A DNA stretch of 12,541 nt, from positions 1 through 12,541 of the forward strand of contig SKZA01000118.1 in the NCBI GenBank assembly GCA_007127595.1, given 5' to 3'. The notes under the pieces are model-generated. The model saw only the letters and a list, made by a program, of their open reading frames with translations. It was not told where the DNA came from and ran no database searches. The stretch is from Kiritimatiellia bacterium (GTDB lineage Bacteria > Verrucomicrobiota > Kiritimatiellia > SLAD01). Made by a program: the position numbers and the translations under genes. Below, in pieces: positions 1 to 7,584 of this stretch (position 1 is the stretch's first letter; each line of letters opens with the position of its first letter).

Positions 1-229
1 TCACACGCACGAGCGCGCAGGGCGCTTCACCGTCGAAGTCCTGCGCCACGATCACGGCGGACGCCTTGGTTCCGGACACGAGCGGGGCATACTTGGGATT
101 GGCCAAAAAGGAAAGATCGCCGTCCAAGGCCTCGCGTAATCCCGCCACGCCCCGCACGGCGACCGCGTCATCACCATCCACGGTTCCGTCCACCTGTTCC
201 GCGATTTGTGCAAGGGTGTATGTCGTCAT
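1..229 (-). CDS. lpxD: UDP-3-O-acylglucosamine N-acyltransferase, N-terminal part (cut by window edge)
   Basis: LpxD adds the second (N-linked) acyl chain to UDP-3-O-acylglucosamine in lipid A synthesis, in the cytoplasm. Only the first 76 codons lie in the window. They read MTTYTLAQIAEQVDGTV..., followed by GVAGLREALDGDLSFLANPKY and a stretch ending CALVRV. This matches the family's N-terminal uridine-binding domain, in which 'GDLSFLANPKY' is a hallmark. The hexapeptide-repeat acyltransferase domain would lie beyond the left edge and cannot be checked. The ATG at 229-227 has a TAAGG Shine-Dalgarno about 8 bases upstream. The start is 10 bases after the ompH stop, so the two are surely co-transcribed. 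The order bamA-ompH-lpxD is the classic outer-membrane biogenesis cluster, which supports the call. Confidence 0.93.
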   Translation of the reverse strand, partial: MTTYTLAQIAEQVDGTVDGDDAVAVRGVAGLREALDGDLSFLANPKYAPLVSGTKASAVIVAQDFDGEAPCALVRV

Positions 230-239
230 GCGCGACGCC

Positions 240-812
240 TTAACGGCCCTTGTTGAGGATCTCGATGACGGCATCGGATATGTCGATGCGGTTTTCGACG
301 TACAACACCAGCTCGACGGCATTGAGGCTTTGACCGGAAGAGTCGATCACCGCGTGAAACCCTTGCGCTCGCGCATAGTCGCGGATTTCATCCTGAATCT
401 CGCCCACGATGCGCGTGCGCATGCGGCGCCCCTGATCCTCCAACTGCTTGCGGCGCGTTTGGTCAAACCGCTGGATGCGGCTTTCAAAGTCGCGGATCTC
501 GATCAGAAGCTCCTCGGCCTCATTGCGCATGCGATTTCGGACGTCTTCACTCAATGCGGCGTCCTGCGCCTGTTCGCGGGCTTCATTGAAGCGCTCGTTC
601 ATTGCTTCATATTCATCGACCATGCGGCGACGTTCCTCATTGAACTCATCCGCCTGTTCCTTTAATTGCGCGTCAGCGAGTTTAGTCTTGTAAAACTCAT
701 TAAAGACACGGTCCAGATCGATAAACACGATTCGCCCGTCCTGTGCTTGCGCGGGCAGCGCCAGCGCCATGCCCAATACGGCGCATGCAAGACTCCATGG
801 AATAATTTTCAT
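240..812 (-). CDS. ompH: OmpH/Skp-family periplasmic chaperone
   Basis: This 190-residue protein has a clear Sec signal peptide (MKII start, hydrophobic core, 'ALPAQA' before the predicted cut near residue 24). The mature part is of the OmpH/Skp type: a short beta strand 'GRIVFIDLDRVFNEFYKTKLADAQ', then a long charged helical hairpin rich in E, R, Q and A (about residues 45-145), then a return strand ending 'DISDAVIEILNKGR'. Skp homologues are trimeric 'jellyfish' chaperones that hold unfolded outer-membrane proteins on the way to BamA; the adjacent bamA agrees with that role. Length is slightly above the E. coli protein (161 residues). The ATG has an AGGAG site about 9 bases upstream. A 92-base gap separates it from bamA, the largest gap in this block, and it holds a candidate promoter. 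Confidence 0.93.
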   Translation of the reverse strand: MKIIPWSLACAVLGMALALPAQAQDGRIVFIDLDRVFNEFYKTKLADAQLKEQADEFNEERRRMVDEYEAMNERFNEAREQAQDAALSEDVRNRMRNEAEELLIEIRDFESRIQRFDQTRRKQLEDQGRRMRTRIVGEIQDEIRDYARAQGFHAVIDSSGQSLNAVELVLYVENRIDISDAVIEILNKGR

Positions 813-846
813 GACAACAAGCTCCTATCGTTTCAGTTACGCAACC

Positions 847-895
847 ATCTGCAGATTGGTGGCTAGACGCTAACACAACCCGCTACGTTTGACAA
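847..895 (-). promoter_or_regulatory. Candidate promoter plus 10-base palindrome ahead of ompH
   Basis: In the bamA-ompH gap the minus strand carries TTGTCA (895-890; 5 of 6 to the -35 consensus), a 17-base spacer and TAGCGT (872-867; matches the three most conserved -10 positions). Just downstream, near the expected start of transcription, is the perfect palindrome ATCTGCAGAT (847-856). This could give ompH-lpxD an extra internal promoter with an operator-like site. No sigma-E-type signature was seen. The call rests on consensus matching alone. Confidence 0.35.
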
Positions 896-904
896 ATGGC
901 CAAA

Positions 905-3202
905 TTAAAACACGTGGCCGATCATGAAACTGAACCGACCCGACTTGCGGTCGTTAAATTCGTCGGTTTCCAGGGGCCACGCGTAGTCAAAGCGCAACGG
1001 GAATCCAGGGATGTCGAAGCGAATGCCGACGCCGTAAGCCGAGTTGATGTCGTTCATGCGAAACTCATATGCGTCGGGCCAGACCATGCCCGCATCGTAA
1101 AACGTGGCCAGACGAATGTTCTGGACGACCGGAACACTGTATTCGGCACTGACAAAGGCCGAGGACTTGCCGCCGATCGGCTCGCCGAATTCGTCCTTGG
1201 GCCCGACATCGCGGAACCGGAACCCGCGGACATTACGCGGACCGCCCAGAAAAAGACGGTCGAAAATAGGCACGCGATCGGAGTCGCCGTATCGTTCGAC
1301 CACCTCCACAGCGCCCCGCAGACTGAAGACATGCCCGAACCATAGCGGGAAGAACTGGGACGTGCGCGCCTCAAGCGCGTACAGGTCCGTTTCGCCTTGC
1401 AACGGGCCGCCCGCGACCTGCGCGGATAAGACCGTGCGGTTGCCGCGCGTAGGCACGAAGAAATGGTCTCGTGTATCACGCGTAAGCGTGAGCGTCATAA
1501 AACTCTTGGTCCGGCGACCCTCTTCTTCCTTGATAATGTCCGACGCGTCGTCCGAGACGTTCCGGATCTCTATTTCCTCCAACCCATAACTCAGCCGCAA
1601 GCGGCTATGCCGCCCGACCGGCCGCGCCAATCCCACGCTGCCGCCAATGCTGCGCTGATCATATTCGCGACTGAAGAAACGCGCGTCGCGACGGAACAGG
1701 TTGAAATCAAACGCCAACTGCCGATCGAGAAACCAGGGCTCGACGAATGAAAACTCGACATCGGACCGGCGACTCCCGATCTGCGTGCGCAACTGCACCT
1801 TCTGCCCGCCACCGGTGAAGTACGGCCAGCCGAAGAGATCGAAATTGTTCTGCGAAATTTCCGCAAAGCCGACCACCCGATCAATACTGGAAAAACCGAC
1901 GCCCGCGACCAACTGTCCCGTCCGCCCTTCTTCGACGTCAATGACGAGGTCGTAGACGTCTTCTTCCGGGGTGGGCACGGACGAACTGCGCACCATGTCG
2001 AAATATCCCATATTGCGCAGGCGCGCTTCGCTGCGGCGCACACGCACTTCATCGAAAATGTCGCCCGGCATGACCGCAAGCTCGCGGCGGATGACCTTGT
2101 CTTTCGTGCGTGTATTTCCGCGAATACGAATGTCGCGAATATGGGAGAGCTCGCCCTCCTGGATATCGAACTCCAGATCCACGACGGCCTCCTCGAAATC
2201 GGGCTCCAACCGATAACGCGGAATGGTGCGGATGTAGCCCCGGCTTCCATAGAAGTCGCGCAGGTTGCTTCGACTCTGCTCGATCTCGCCCATGGATGCG
2301 ACATCGCCGGGTCGCAAACGAACCGCAGGCCACAGATCGTCCTTCGGGAACAAGGTGATCCCTTCCAGTGAGACGTTTCCAATCCGATAGACGGGGCCCT
2401 CTTCCACGGGAATGCGCACGCTTACACGACGCCGACCCGGCCCCTCTTCGATCACCGGCTCGCCGATCCGCACGTCCAGATGACCCCGATCCATATACAC
2501 GCGGCGCAAGGCGTCCCGGTCCGCTTCCAACTGGTGCGGCTCAAAACGGTTACCCTTTGTCAACCAGGACCAGGGCCGCCACGCCCCCTGCCCCATGGCA
2601 CGCCGCAAGTGCCGCGACGACACATGCTCGTTTCCATCGAAGCGTATGCGCCATACCGCCGCGCGCTTCCCCTCATCCACCTGAATATGAACGTCGGCCG
2701 TCCCGCGTTCCTCGTCCACATCGATCGTCCATGTCAACTGAGGATCGATGAAATAGCGTTTCCGATAATGCTCGTACACATCATGGGCGCGCACGGCAAT
2801 CGTGTTGTCGTCTACACGACTTCCGATCTGTAGATCGAGGATATCGCGTATGCGGCGATTGCTCGTACGTTCGCCGCCCTCGACCCTGATACTACGCAAC
2901 CGCGGCTTGCTGCGGATTTCATAGACGACATCCACCTCGGTCTCGGACAGTACGTCGAGCGACGCCGAGACGCGCGTGAACCGTTCCGTTTCCTGGAGGG
3001 CGCGGACATCGCGGTTGATCACGTTGGGGTTGTAGCGATCGCCGGGTTCGAGCCCGATAAACGCGCGAACCGAGTCCTCGTCGAGCATGCCGGGCCCTTC
3101 ATGCTGGATGCGGACATCCCGCACGATCGGCACCTGCGCGATCGACGGCAGGACCAACCAGCAACATGCCAGTGCAATCAACAGCCCACGGACTGGCGTC
3201 AT
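905..3202 (-). CDS. bamA: Outer-membrane protein assembly factor BamA (Omp85 family)
   Basis: BamA is the central beta-barrel of the BAM complex and folds and inserts outer-membrane proteins. The 765-residue product starts with a signal peptide (MTPVRGLLIALACCWLVLPSIAQ). A series of POTRA repeats follows to about residue 420; the 'GERTSNRRIRDILDLQIGSR' and 'GNTRTKDKVIRRELAVMPGD' segments are typical. A C-terminal 16-strand barrel follows to the end. The barrel contains the conserved loop-6 motif VRGF (residues 658-661, in GGPRNVRGFRFRD). The chain ends in aromatic phenylalanine (GHVF), the usual outer-membrane insertion signal. Length is close to the roughly 800 residues usual for the family. 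The ATG overlaps the dnaB stop by four bases (ATGA), with AAGGGG about 8 bases upstream inside dnaB, so translational coupling is likely. Confidence 0.97.
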   Translation of the reverse strand: MTPVRGLLIALACCWLVLPSIAQVPIVRDVRIQHEGPGMLDEDSVRAFIGLEPGDRYNPNVINRDVRALQETERFTRVSASLDVLSETEVDVVYEIRSKPRLRSIRVEGGERTSNRRIRDILDLQIGSRVDDNTIAVRAHDVYEHYRKRYFIDPQLTWTIDVDEERGTADVHIQVDEGKRAAVWRIRFDGNEHVSSRHLRRAMGQGAWRPWSWLTKGNRFEPHQLEADRDALRRVYMDRGHLDVRIGEPVIEEGPGRRRVSVRIPVEEGPVYRIGNVSLEGITLFPKDDLWPAVRLRPGDVASMGEIEQSRSNLRDFYGSRGYIRTIPRYRLEPDFEEAVVDLEFDIQEGELSHIRDIRIRGNTRTKDKVIRRELAVMPGDIFDEVRVRRSEARLRNMGYFDMVRSSSVPTPEEDVYDLVIDVEEGRTGQLVAGVGFSSIDRVVGFAEISQNNFDLFGWPYFTGGGQKVQLRTQIGSRRSDVEFSFVEPWFLDRQLAFDFNLFRRDARFFSREYDQRSIGGSVGLARPVGRHSRLRLSYGLEEIEIRNVSDDASDIIKEEEGRRTKSFMTLTLTRDTRDHFFVPTRGNRTVLSAQVAGGPLQGETDLYALEARTSQFFPLWFGHVFSLRGAVEVVERYGDSDRVPIFDRLFLGGPRNVRGFRFRDVGPKDEFGEPIGGKSSAFVSAEYSVPVVQNIRLATFYDAGMVWPDAYEFRMNDINSAYGVGIRFDIPGFPLRFDYAWPLETDEFNDRKSGRFSFMIGHVF

Positions 3203-4632
3203 ACTTCGACCCCTTCTTCGTCCGGGGCGAAAGCTTCCTCATGGTCCACACCATGGTGTGCGCGATCCTCGAAGCGAGTGAAGTCGTCCTCAAAGTGCAG
3301 GCGCACTTCGCCGGTCGGCCCGTTACGATGTTTGGCGATGTCCAGGATCGCGAGCTTTTCATCGCCCGAATCCGGATCATCCGGGTACTTGCACGGTCGG
3401 CGCAACAAGCCTACCACGTCGGCGTCCTGCTCGATGGAGCCGGAATCCCGCAAATCGGACAGTTTAGGCACGGCGCGTTTGTCACGCGTTTCCGGCGCCC
3501 GACTCAACTGGCTCAGCACAATCACCGGGATACGCAACTCCTTGGCCATTGCTTTTAGCGCACCGGAAATGGCCGCCGTTTCGCGTTGTCGCCCTTCGGC
3601 GGCGTATTGCGGATAGTGCAACAGTTGCAGGTAATCGACGACAATCAGTTGAATATCAAATCGCTTCTTCAGGCGACGGGCGCGTGCGCGCAATTCCACG
3701 GCGGTAAGCCCGGCCGTGTCATCGAGATACATCGGTGCTTTGATCAATGCATCGGCGGCCTGCATGAGGTGACCGTGATTGACCTGCGACACAAAACCGC
3801 CGGACAGTTTGTGCGATGAGACACGCGCGCGACAACAGATCATGCGGCGCACCAACTGCTCACGCGACATTTCCAGACTGAACACGGCGACCGGCCGCGG
3901 CTGTTTATCCTTCACATCGCCCAACGCCACCTTCTCCGCGATGTTCATGGCGAGAGACGTCTTCCCCATGGACGGCCGCGCGGCAATAATAATCATGTCG
4001 CCTTTTTGCAGGCCGAGCAGAGTCTTGTCGAGGTCCTTATAACCGGTGGAAACGCCGGTTATGCCGCGTTGGTTTTGGAACATGTCCTCGATATCTTCCA
4101 TCGCGTGCCGGACGAGCTCGGGCCATTTGGCGACGCCGCGACTATCCTGCTCGCCGATGTCGAAGAAGCTCTGTTCGGTCTCGCTCAACACCTCGTCGGC
4201 GTTCTCTTCCTCGGCGTAACACTTGTCGATGGCCGAACGCGAACAGTCGATGATGGTGCGGAGCAGATGCTTTTGGCGGACGATCTCGATGTAGTGTTCC
4301 GCATGCGCCGCGGTCGGCGTAAAATCCACGAGTTGCAGGAGATATTCGCGGCCGCCCACCTTATTGATCAGCTCGGCCGTCTCCAGACGTTCGCCGACCG
4401 TCAGCAGGTCGATGACCTGCCCCGCGTTGTTCATGTCTACCAATAGTTCGAAAAGAAGCTGATGGGCGGGGACATGAAAAGAATCGGGCACGAGACGGCG
4501 TTCCACGCAGAGATCGATGACGCGCGTAGCGTCCAGCAGGGCCGATCCAAGCACACCGCGTTCCGCTTCCTCACTATACGGCGGTATTCGATCACTCTTC
4601 AGCGACTTGGCGGGAGTGATCTTGGCGGCCAT
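3199..4632 (-). CDS. dnaB: Replicative DNA helicase DnaB
   Basis: DnaB is the hexameric 5'-3' helicase that unwinds DNA at the replication fork. The 477-residue protein has an N-terminal helical domain starting 'PPYSEEAERGVLGSALLD' (about residues 17-34), a linker, and a RecA-type ATPase domain. The Walker A motif ARPSMGKTS places the catalytic lysine at K224. 'FSLEMSREQLVRRM' follows, and the Walker B segment VVDYLQLL begins at D333. The 'LSQLSRAPETR' and 'SDLRDSGSIEQDADVV' motifs are also present. Length is typical and no intein is seen. It follows rplI by 7 bases, the widespread rplI-dnaB order; its Shine-Dalgarno (GAGGAA) is formed by the last codons of rplI. The stop overlaps the bamA start. 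Confidence 0.98.
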   Translation of the reverse strand: MAAKITPAKSLKSDRIPPYSEEAERGVLGSALLDATRVIDLCVERRLVPDSFHVPAHQLLFELLVDMNNAGQVIDLLTVGERLETAELINKVGGREYLLQLVDFTPTAAHAEHYIEIVRQKHLLRTIIDCSRSAIDKCYAEEENADEVLSETEQSFFDIGEQDSRGVAKWPELVRHAMEDIEDMFQNQRGITGVSTGYKDLDKTLLGLQKGDMIIIAARPSMGKTSLAMNIAEKVALGDVKDKQPRPVAVFSLEMSREQLVRRMICCRARVSSHKLSGGFVSQVNHGHLMQAADALIKAPMYLDDTAGLTAVELRARARRLKKRFDIQLIVVDYLQLLHYPQYAAEGRQRETAAISGALKAMAKELRIPVIVLSQLSRAPETRDKRAVPKLSDLRDSGSIEQDADVVGLLRRPCKYPDDPDSGDEKLAILDIAKHRNGPTGEVRLHFEDDFTRFEDRAHHGVDHEEAFAPDEEGVEV

Positions 4633-4639
4633 GGCGCTT

Positions 4640-5089
4640 CTATTCCTCTACAACCCACACTTTTAGCGTGGCTTCGATGTCGGGATGCAGCTTCACCGGC
4701 AGATCAAACACGCCCAATTCGCGAATGGACGCGGACAATTCCAATTGTTTCTTGTCGAGCGCAATCTGCTGTTTTTCAAGTGCGGCGAGGATATCGGCGA
4801 CGGTCACAGCGCCGAACAGCTTGCCGTTTTCGCCGGTCTTGACGGGGATGGTGACGGATGCGCCGGCCAACTGGGCGGCCAACGCCTCGGCGGCTTCGCG
4901 TTCGGCCGCATCGCGCGCCAGGCGCTCCTGCTTCTTCCTTTCCACGAGCTGCCGCGTGGCGCGTGTTACCGGCGCAGCCTTCTTGCGCGGTTCGAGATAG
5001 TTGCGCGCGTAACCGTCCGCCACGCGCACGATTTCGCCTTCAACGCCGAGTCCATCGACGTCGGCAAGTAAAATGACTTCCTTGGCCAT
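4640..5089 (-). CDS. rplI: 50S ribosomal protein L9
   Basis: L9 binds 23S rRNA and projects from the large subunit near the L1 stalk, helping maintain reading frame. The 149-residue product has the two-lobe L9 layout. The N-terminal rRNA-binding lobe reads 'VILLADVDGLGVEGEIVRVADGYARNYLEP'. A long connecting helix rich in E, R, K and A spans about residues 42-80. The C-terminal lobe contains 'GKLFGAVTVADI' and 'DLPVKLHPDIEATLKVWVVEE'. Length equals that of E. coli L9. The ATG is preceded by a strong AGGAGA about 9 bases upstream. It sits 18 bases after rpsR and 7 before dnaB. Confidence 0.97.
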   Translation of the reverse strand: MAKEVILLADVDGLGVEGEIVRVADGYARNYLEPRKKAAPVTRATRQLVERKKQERLARDAAEREAAEALAAQLAGASVTIPVKTGENGKLFGAVTVADILAALEKQQIALDKKQLELSASIRELGVFDLPVKLHPDIEATLKVWVVEE

Positions 5090-5107
5090 GATCGCGTCTC
5101 CTGAGAT

Positions 5108-5353
5108 TTACGGAAGCATGCCCATCACGCGCGCGCGTCGGATGGCGCGGCGAATCTGGCGTTGTTGTTTGGCTGAAGCGTAGGTGGTGCGGCGCGGCAT
5201 GATCTTGCCCCGCTCCGTCATGAAACGGCGCAACAACTCTGCGTCCTTGTAATCAATGGACTCAACCCCTTCGAGTCGTTTTGGGGCGCGCCCCGCGTCC
5301 GCATTATCATACCGGGGGCTTCGACGTTTCTTACCCGACTTTCTTTTCATCAT
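5108..5353 (-). CDS. rpsR: 30S ribosomal protein S18
   Basis: S18 binds the platform of the small subunit as a partner of S6. The 81-residue protein shows the family signature from 'IDYKDAELLRRFMTERGKIMPRRTTYASAKQQRQIRRAIRRARVMGMLP'; the last third is the highly conserved rRNA- and S6-contacting part. The N-terminus is a lysine- and arginine-rich tail (MMKRKSGKKRRSPRY). Two adjacent ATG codons (5353 and 5350) are possible starts. GGAAG, 6 bases before the first, favours 5353. The region holds S6, SSB, S18 and L9 in the standard order. Confidence 0.96.
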   Translation of the reverse strand: MMKRKSGKKRRSPRYDNADAGRAPKRLEGVESIDYKDAELLRRFMTERGKIMPRRTTYASAKQQRQIRRAIRRARVMGMLP

Positions 5354-5421
5354 TACTGTCTTCCTTGCTTTCCTTGAATCGCTTCAAATACGCGACGCAC
5401 AAACGGTCGCGCCATTATTTC

Positions 5422-5865
5422 TTAAAACGGCAGGTCATCGTCATCGCCCGACTCCGACGGAGCGGAATCTTGCGAGGCCGGCCGACGTTCACCTCCGCCC
5501 GCTCCCGGCGCATCCCCGCCATACGAGCCGCCGCGGCCCGGCGAGCTCATGAACTGTACGCGCTCAGCGGTTACGCTCAAGCGATTATTCTTCTGGCCGT
5601 CCTTTTCCCACTCTTCGTAACGGAGCCGCCCCTCAATGAGCACCGGCGAGCCCTTGGACAAATACTGCTGGCACGTCTCGGCCTGACGTCCCCACACGGC
5701 CACGCCCACAAAACAGGTCTCCTCCTTGTCCTCGCCCTGCTGCGTCTTGTACTTGCGGTTGACCGCCAGCCGCAAATCGCCAACGGCGGCGCCCGAAGGC
5801 AGATACCGGACTTCCGGATCGCGCGTGAGGTTCCCGATCAAAAAGACCTTGTTCAGTGAGGCCAT
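5422..5865 (-). CDS. ssb: Single-stranded DNA-binding protein SSB
   Basis: SSB coats single-stranded DNA during replication, repair and recombination. Residues 1 to about 108 form the OB-fold: 'MASLNKVFLIGNLTRDPEVRYLPSG', 'DLRLAVNRKYK', 'SKGSPVLIEGRLRYEEWEKDGQ', and 'RLSVTAERVQFM'. A glycine-rich flexible linker (GRGGSYGGDAPGAGGGERR) follows. The chain ends with the acidic tip DDDDLPF that recruits other genome-maintenance proteins. At 147 residues it is a normal tetramer-forming SSB. The ATG has AGGAT about 7 bases upstream, partly inside the end of rpsF, and is 3 bases after the rpsF stop. Placement between rpsF and rpsR is common and lets ssb share ribosomal-protein control. Confidence 0.97.
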   Translation of the reverse strand: MASLNKVFLIGNLTRDPEVRYLPSGAAVGDLRLAVNRKYKTQQGEDKEETCFVGVAVWGRQAETCQQYLSKGSPVLIEGRLRYEEWEKDGQKNNRLSVTAERVQFMSSPGRGGSYGGDAPGAGGGERRPASQDSAPSESGDDDDLPF

Positions 5866-5868
5866 GAC

Positions 5869-6189
5869 TTATCCTTTCGCGGCCGCAGCCGCTTCTTCCG
5901 CGGCGGGTTGCCGCATGATTTGCGTGCGAAACACTTCGTCTTTCAACTTTAAACGCGCCAGCAAAGGCGTAATCTTCGACGCGTCCAGACGGAAATTCAT
6001 GACAATATAATGTCCCGCCTTCTCGCGCTTGCCCTGCAGTCGCGCGAACGGACGCCTACCGACACGCGCCGTGTTCTCGACGTTGCCGCCCAACTTCTGA
6101 ATCTCTTCACCGACGTCCTTGACGGCGTCTTCGACTTCGTCCTCGTTCAGCGAATCCTTGAAAATGAACATGCCTTCGTATGTATTCAA
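5869..6189 (-). CDS. rpsF: 30S ribosomal protein S6 (TTG start)
   Basis: S6 pairs with S18 on the small-subunit platform. The 106-residue protein begins 'NTYEGMFIFKDSLNEDE', matching the family's 'M..YE..F' opening. It continues with 'GGNVENTARVGRRPFARLQGKREKAGHYIVMNFRLDASKITPLLARLKL' and 'VFRTQIMR', and ends with a short alanine-rich tail. The start is most likely TTG at 6189-6187. The next ATG would remove the conserved first strand, and AAGGAG lies about 9 bases before the TTG (plus-strand 6197-6205). A 40-base gap separates it from pth. Its stop is 3 bases before ssb. Confidence 0.95.
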   Translation of the reverse strand: MNTYEGMFIFKDSLNEDEVEDAVKDVGEEIQKLGGNVENTARVGRRPFARLQGKREKAGHYIVMNFRLDASKITPLLARLKLKDEVFRTQIMRQPAAEEAAAAAKG

Positions 6190-6196
6190 CGCTCTA

Positions 6197-6205
6197 CTTC
6201 TCCTT
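6197..6205 (-). promoter_or_regulatory. Shine-Dalgarno that fixes the TTG start of rpsF
   Basis: The minus strand reads AAGGAGAAG here. The AGGAGA core is 9 bases from TTG 6189-6187 and too far from the downstream in-frame ATG (codon 7), so it supports the TTG start. Confidence 0.75.
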
Positions 6206-6229
6206 ACTCTCTTATGCTATTGCGACGCG

Positions 6230-6793
6230 TCACCCGTTGTAACGGTTCATCGCATATTCCACGCCGTCGCGTATCACGCACCAGACTGCGTCGCCGGCGC
6301 GCACGACCGCTTCATCCACCACCCTACGCTCATCAGGGGCGAACCCGCTTAGGACATGGTCCACCATGTCACGTTCTTCCGGACGGCCGCCCACGCCGAT
6401 GCGCAGGCGAATGAAATCATCGCTGCCGAGCGCCGCGATTACGGATTTCAATCCGTTATGCCCGCCCGCGCCTCCGCGCCGGCGGATCCGGATTCTGCCG
6501 CACTCCAAATCCGTATCATCCACTATCACGATCAAGTCGGACAGCGCAAGCCCCTTCCGACGCATCACCGGGGCGAGCGCCTGGCCGCTTCGGTTCATAT
6601 ACGTGCGCGGCTTGAGCAACAGCAAACGGTGCGCATCCTCACGCACCTCCGCCAATTGTCCCGGAAATCGCCAACTGCGCCGAAACGGCTGACCGCCCCG
6701 GCGCGCCAGCTCCTCCACGGCGTCAAATCCGACATTGTGCCGGGTCCGCTCATAGCGTTTCCCCGGATTTCCGAGCCCGGCCACCAGCCACAT
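6230..6793 (-). CDS. pth: Peptidyl-tRNA hydrolase
   Basis: Pth cleaves the ester bond of peptidyl-tRNAs that drop off the ribosome and so recycles tRNA. The 187-residue product opens with the signature LVAGLGNPGKRYERTRHNVGF, giving N9 and the catalytic H19. It then has 'LLLKPRTYMNRSGQAL' and 'VIVDDTDLECGRIRIRRRGGAGGHNGLKS', which hold the conserved Asn and Asp residues of the active site. 'DFIRLRIGVGGRP' is also typical. Length matches the bacterial family (about 185-195). The ATG has only a weak G-rich site upstream. An 83-base gap to rplY contains a heptamer repeat array; this is the loosest junction in the first half of the block. Confidence 0.97.
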   Translation of the reverse strand: MWLVAGLGNPGKRYERTRHNVGFDAVEELARRGGQPFRRSWRFPGQLAEVREDAHRLLLLKPRTYMNRSGQALAPVMRRKGLALSDLIVIVDDTDLECGRIRIRRRGGAGGHNGLKSVIAALGSDDFIRLRIGVGGRPEERDMVDHVLSGFAPDERRVVDEAVVRAGDAVWCVIRDGVEYAMNRYNG

Positions 6794-6808
6794 GCGAAGC
6801 CCCCGTGG

Positions 6809-6850
6809 TCAGTATTCAGTGTTCAGTGTTCAGTGTTCAGTGTGCAGTAC
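6809..6850. repeat. Tandem heptamer array, consensus TCAGTGT, 6 units
   Basis: Plus-strand units are TCAGTAT (6809-6815), four perfect TCAGTGT copies (6816-6843) and a diverged GCAGTAC (6844-6850). The array fills much of the rplY-pth gap and is followed by a pyrimidine-rich tract (6851-6890) that runs into the 3' end of rplY. The 7-base unit with degenerate ends looks like a slippage-made minisatellite. No coding role: it lies after the rplY stop and before the pth start. Confidence 0.9.
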
Positions 6851-6876
6851 ACTTTCCACTTCCCACGTCTTACTTC

Positions 6877-7566
6877 CTACTTCTTCTCCCCCTCGTCCTT
6901 CTTCTCTTCTGCCTGCTCGCCTTCTTCCTCGTCCTTCTTCTCGCCGATCACTTCCGGCTCGGCGCCTTCGGCGGCTTCTTCTTCCGCTTCCTCTTCCTCC
7001 TCGACACGCGGCGCCGCGACGGCCGCGACGGCAATTTCGGGGGAGGTGATCAGATCGTACTTCTCCGGATCCAACGGGATATCGGCGACCGTCAGACGAT
7101 CCCCGATTTCCAGCGCGGACACGTCCAAGGGCAATTCCTCCACAATGTCGTCCGGCAAACACTCCACTTCGATTTCGCGCAGGATATGTTCCAACACGCC
7201 GCCGTCGCGCGTCACACCGATCGGATCGCCCGTCAGTTCCAACGGAATGGATACAGCCACGCGCTTGGTCATGGACAGCTCGTAGAAGTCCACGTGCAGG
7301 GGCGCACCCGTCAATGGATGATGCTGCACATCGCGTACGAGCACCTTGTGCGCGCGGTCGCCCTCGATTTCGAGGCTCAACATCACGTTTTCACTCGTAT
7401 GATGACGCTGCAACGCGGCAAACGTCGCGGCGCTGAACTGGACATTCTTCGGATCGCTTGTTCCGTAAATGACGCCGGGCACCGCGCCCGCACGACGCAG
7501 ACGGTTCACCGCCTTTGTCCCGGTTTCCGTTCGCACCTGCGCTGCTAACTTGATCTCTTCTTTCAT
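6877..7566 (-). CDS. rplY: 50S ribosomal protein L25, long CTC-type
   Basis: L25 binds 5S rRNA in the large subunit; the long form resembles the Bacillus general-stress protein CTC. The 229-residue protein has the N-terminal 5S-binding domain (about residues 1-95: 'LAAQVRTETGTKAVNRLRRAGAVPGVIYG', later 'HKVLVRDVQHHPLTGAPLHVDFYEL'). The TL5/CTC beta domain follows to about 185 ('VSIPLELTGDPIGVTRDGGVLEHILREIEVECLPDDIVEELPLDVS'). The tail from about residue 190 is a low-complexity stretch of E, K, A and D ending KKDEGEKK. Such acidic tails are common in this type. The ATG has GAGGAG about 11 bases upstream and follows prs by 18 bases. rplY next to pth is a widespread pairing. Confidence 0.95.
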   Translation of the reverse strand: MKEEIKLAAQVRTETGTKAVNRLRRAGAVPGVIYGTSDPKNVQFSAATFAALQRHHTSENVMLSLEIEGDRAHKVLVRDVQHHPLTGAPLHVDFYELSMTKRVAVSIPLELTGDPIGVTRDGGVLEHILREIEVECLPDDIVEELPLDVSALEIGDRLTVADIPLDPEKYDLITSPEIAVAAVAAPRVEEEEEAEEEAAEGAEPEVIGEKKDEEEGEQAEEKKDEGEKK

Positions 7567-7584
7567 CTTCTTATCAACTCCTCT

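Noticed and set aside
66..665. 199-codon plus-strand open frame over lpxD and ompH
   Set aside because: Overlaps two well-supported genes on the other strand and shows no coding-like features of its own.
1591..2382. 263-codon minus-strand frame inside bamA
   Set aside because: Out-of-frame copy of bamA with Ser/Arg-rich translation; BamA itself is intact and unambiguous.
6190..6245. S6:S18-binding autoregulatory leader before rpsF
   Set aside because: A small CCGT/ACGG hairpin exists at the end of pth, but the conserved arrangement of the known S6:S18 leader could not be recognised by eye.
6809..6850. Possible CRISPR-like array
   Set aside because: Seven-base units directly abut with no spacers; this is a minisatellite.
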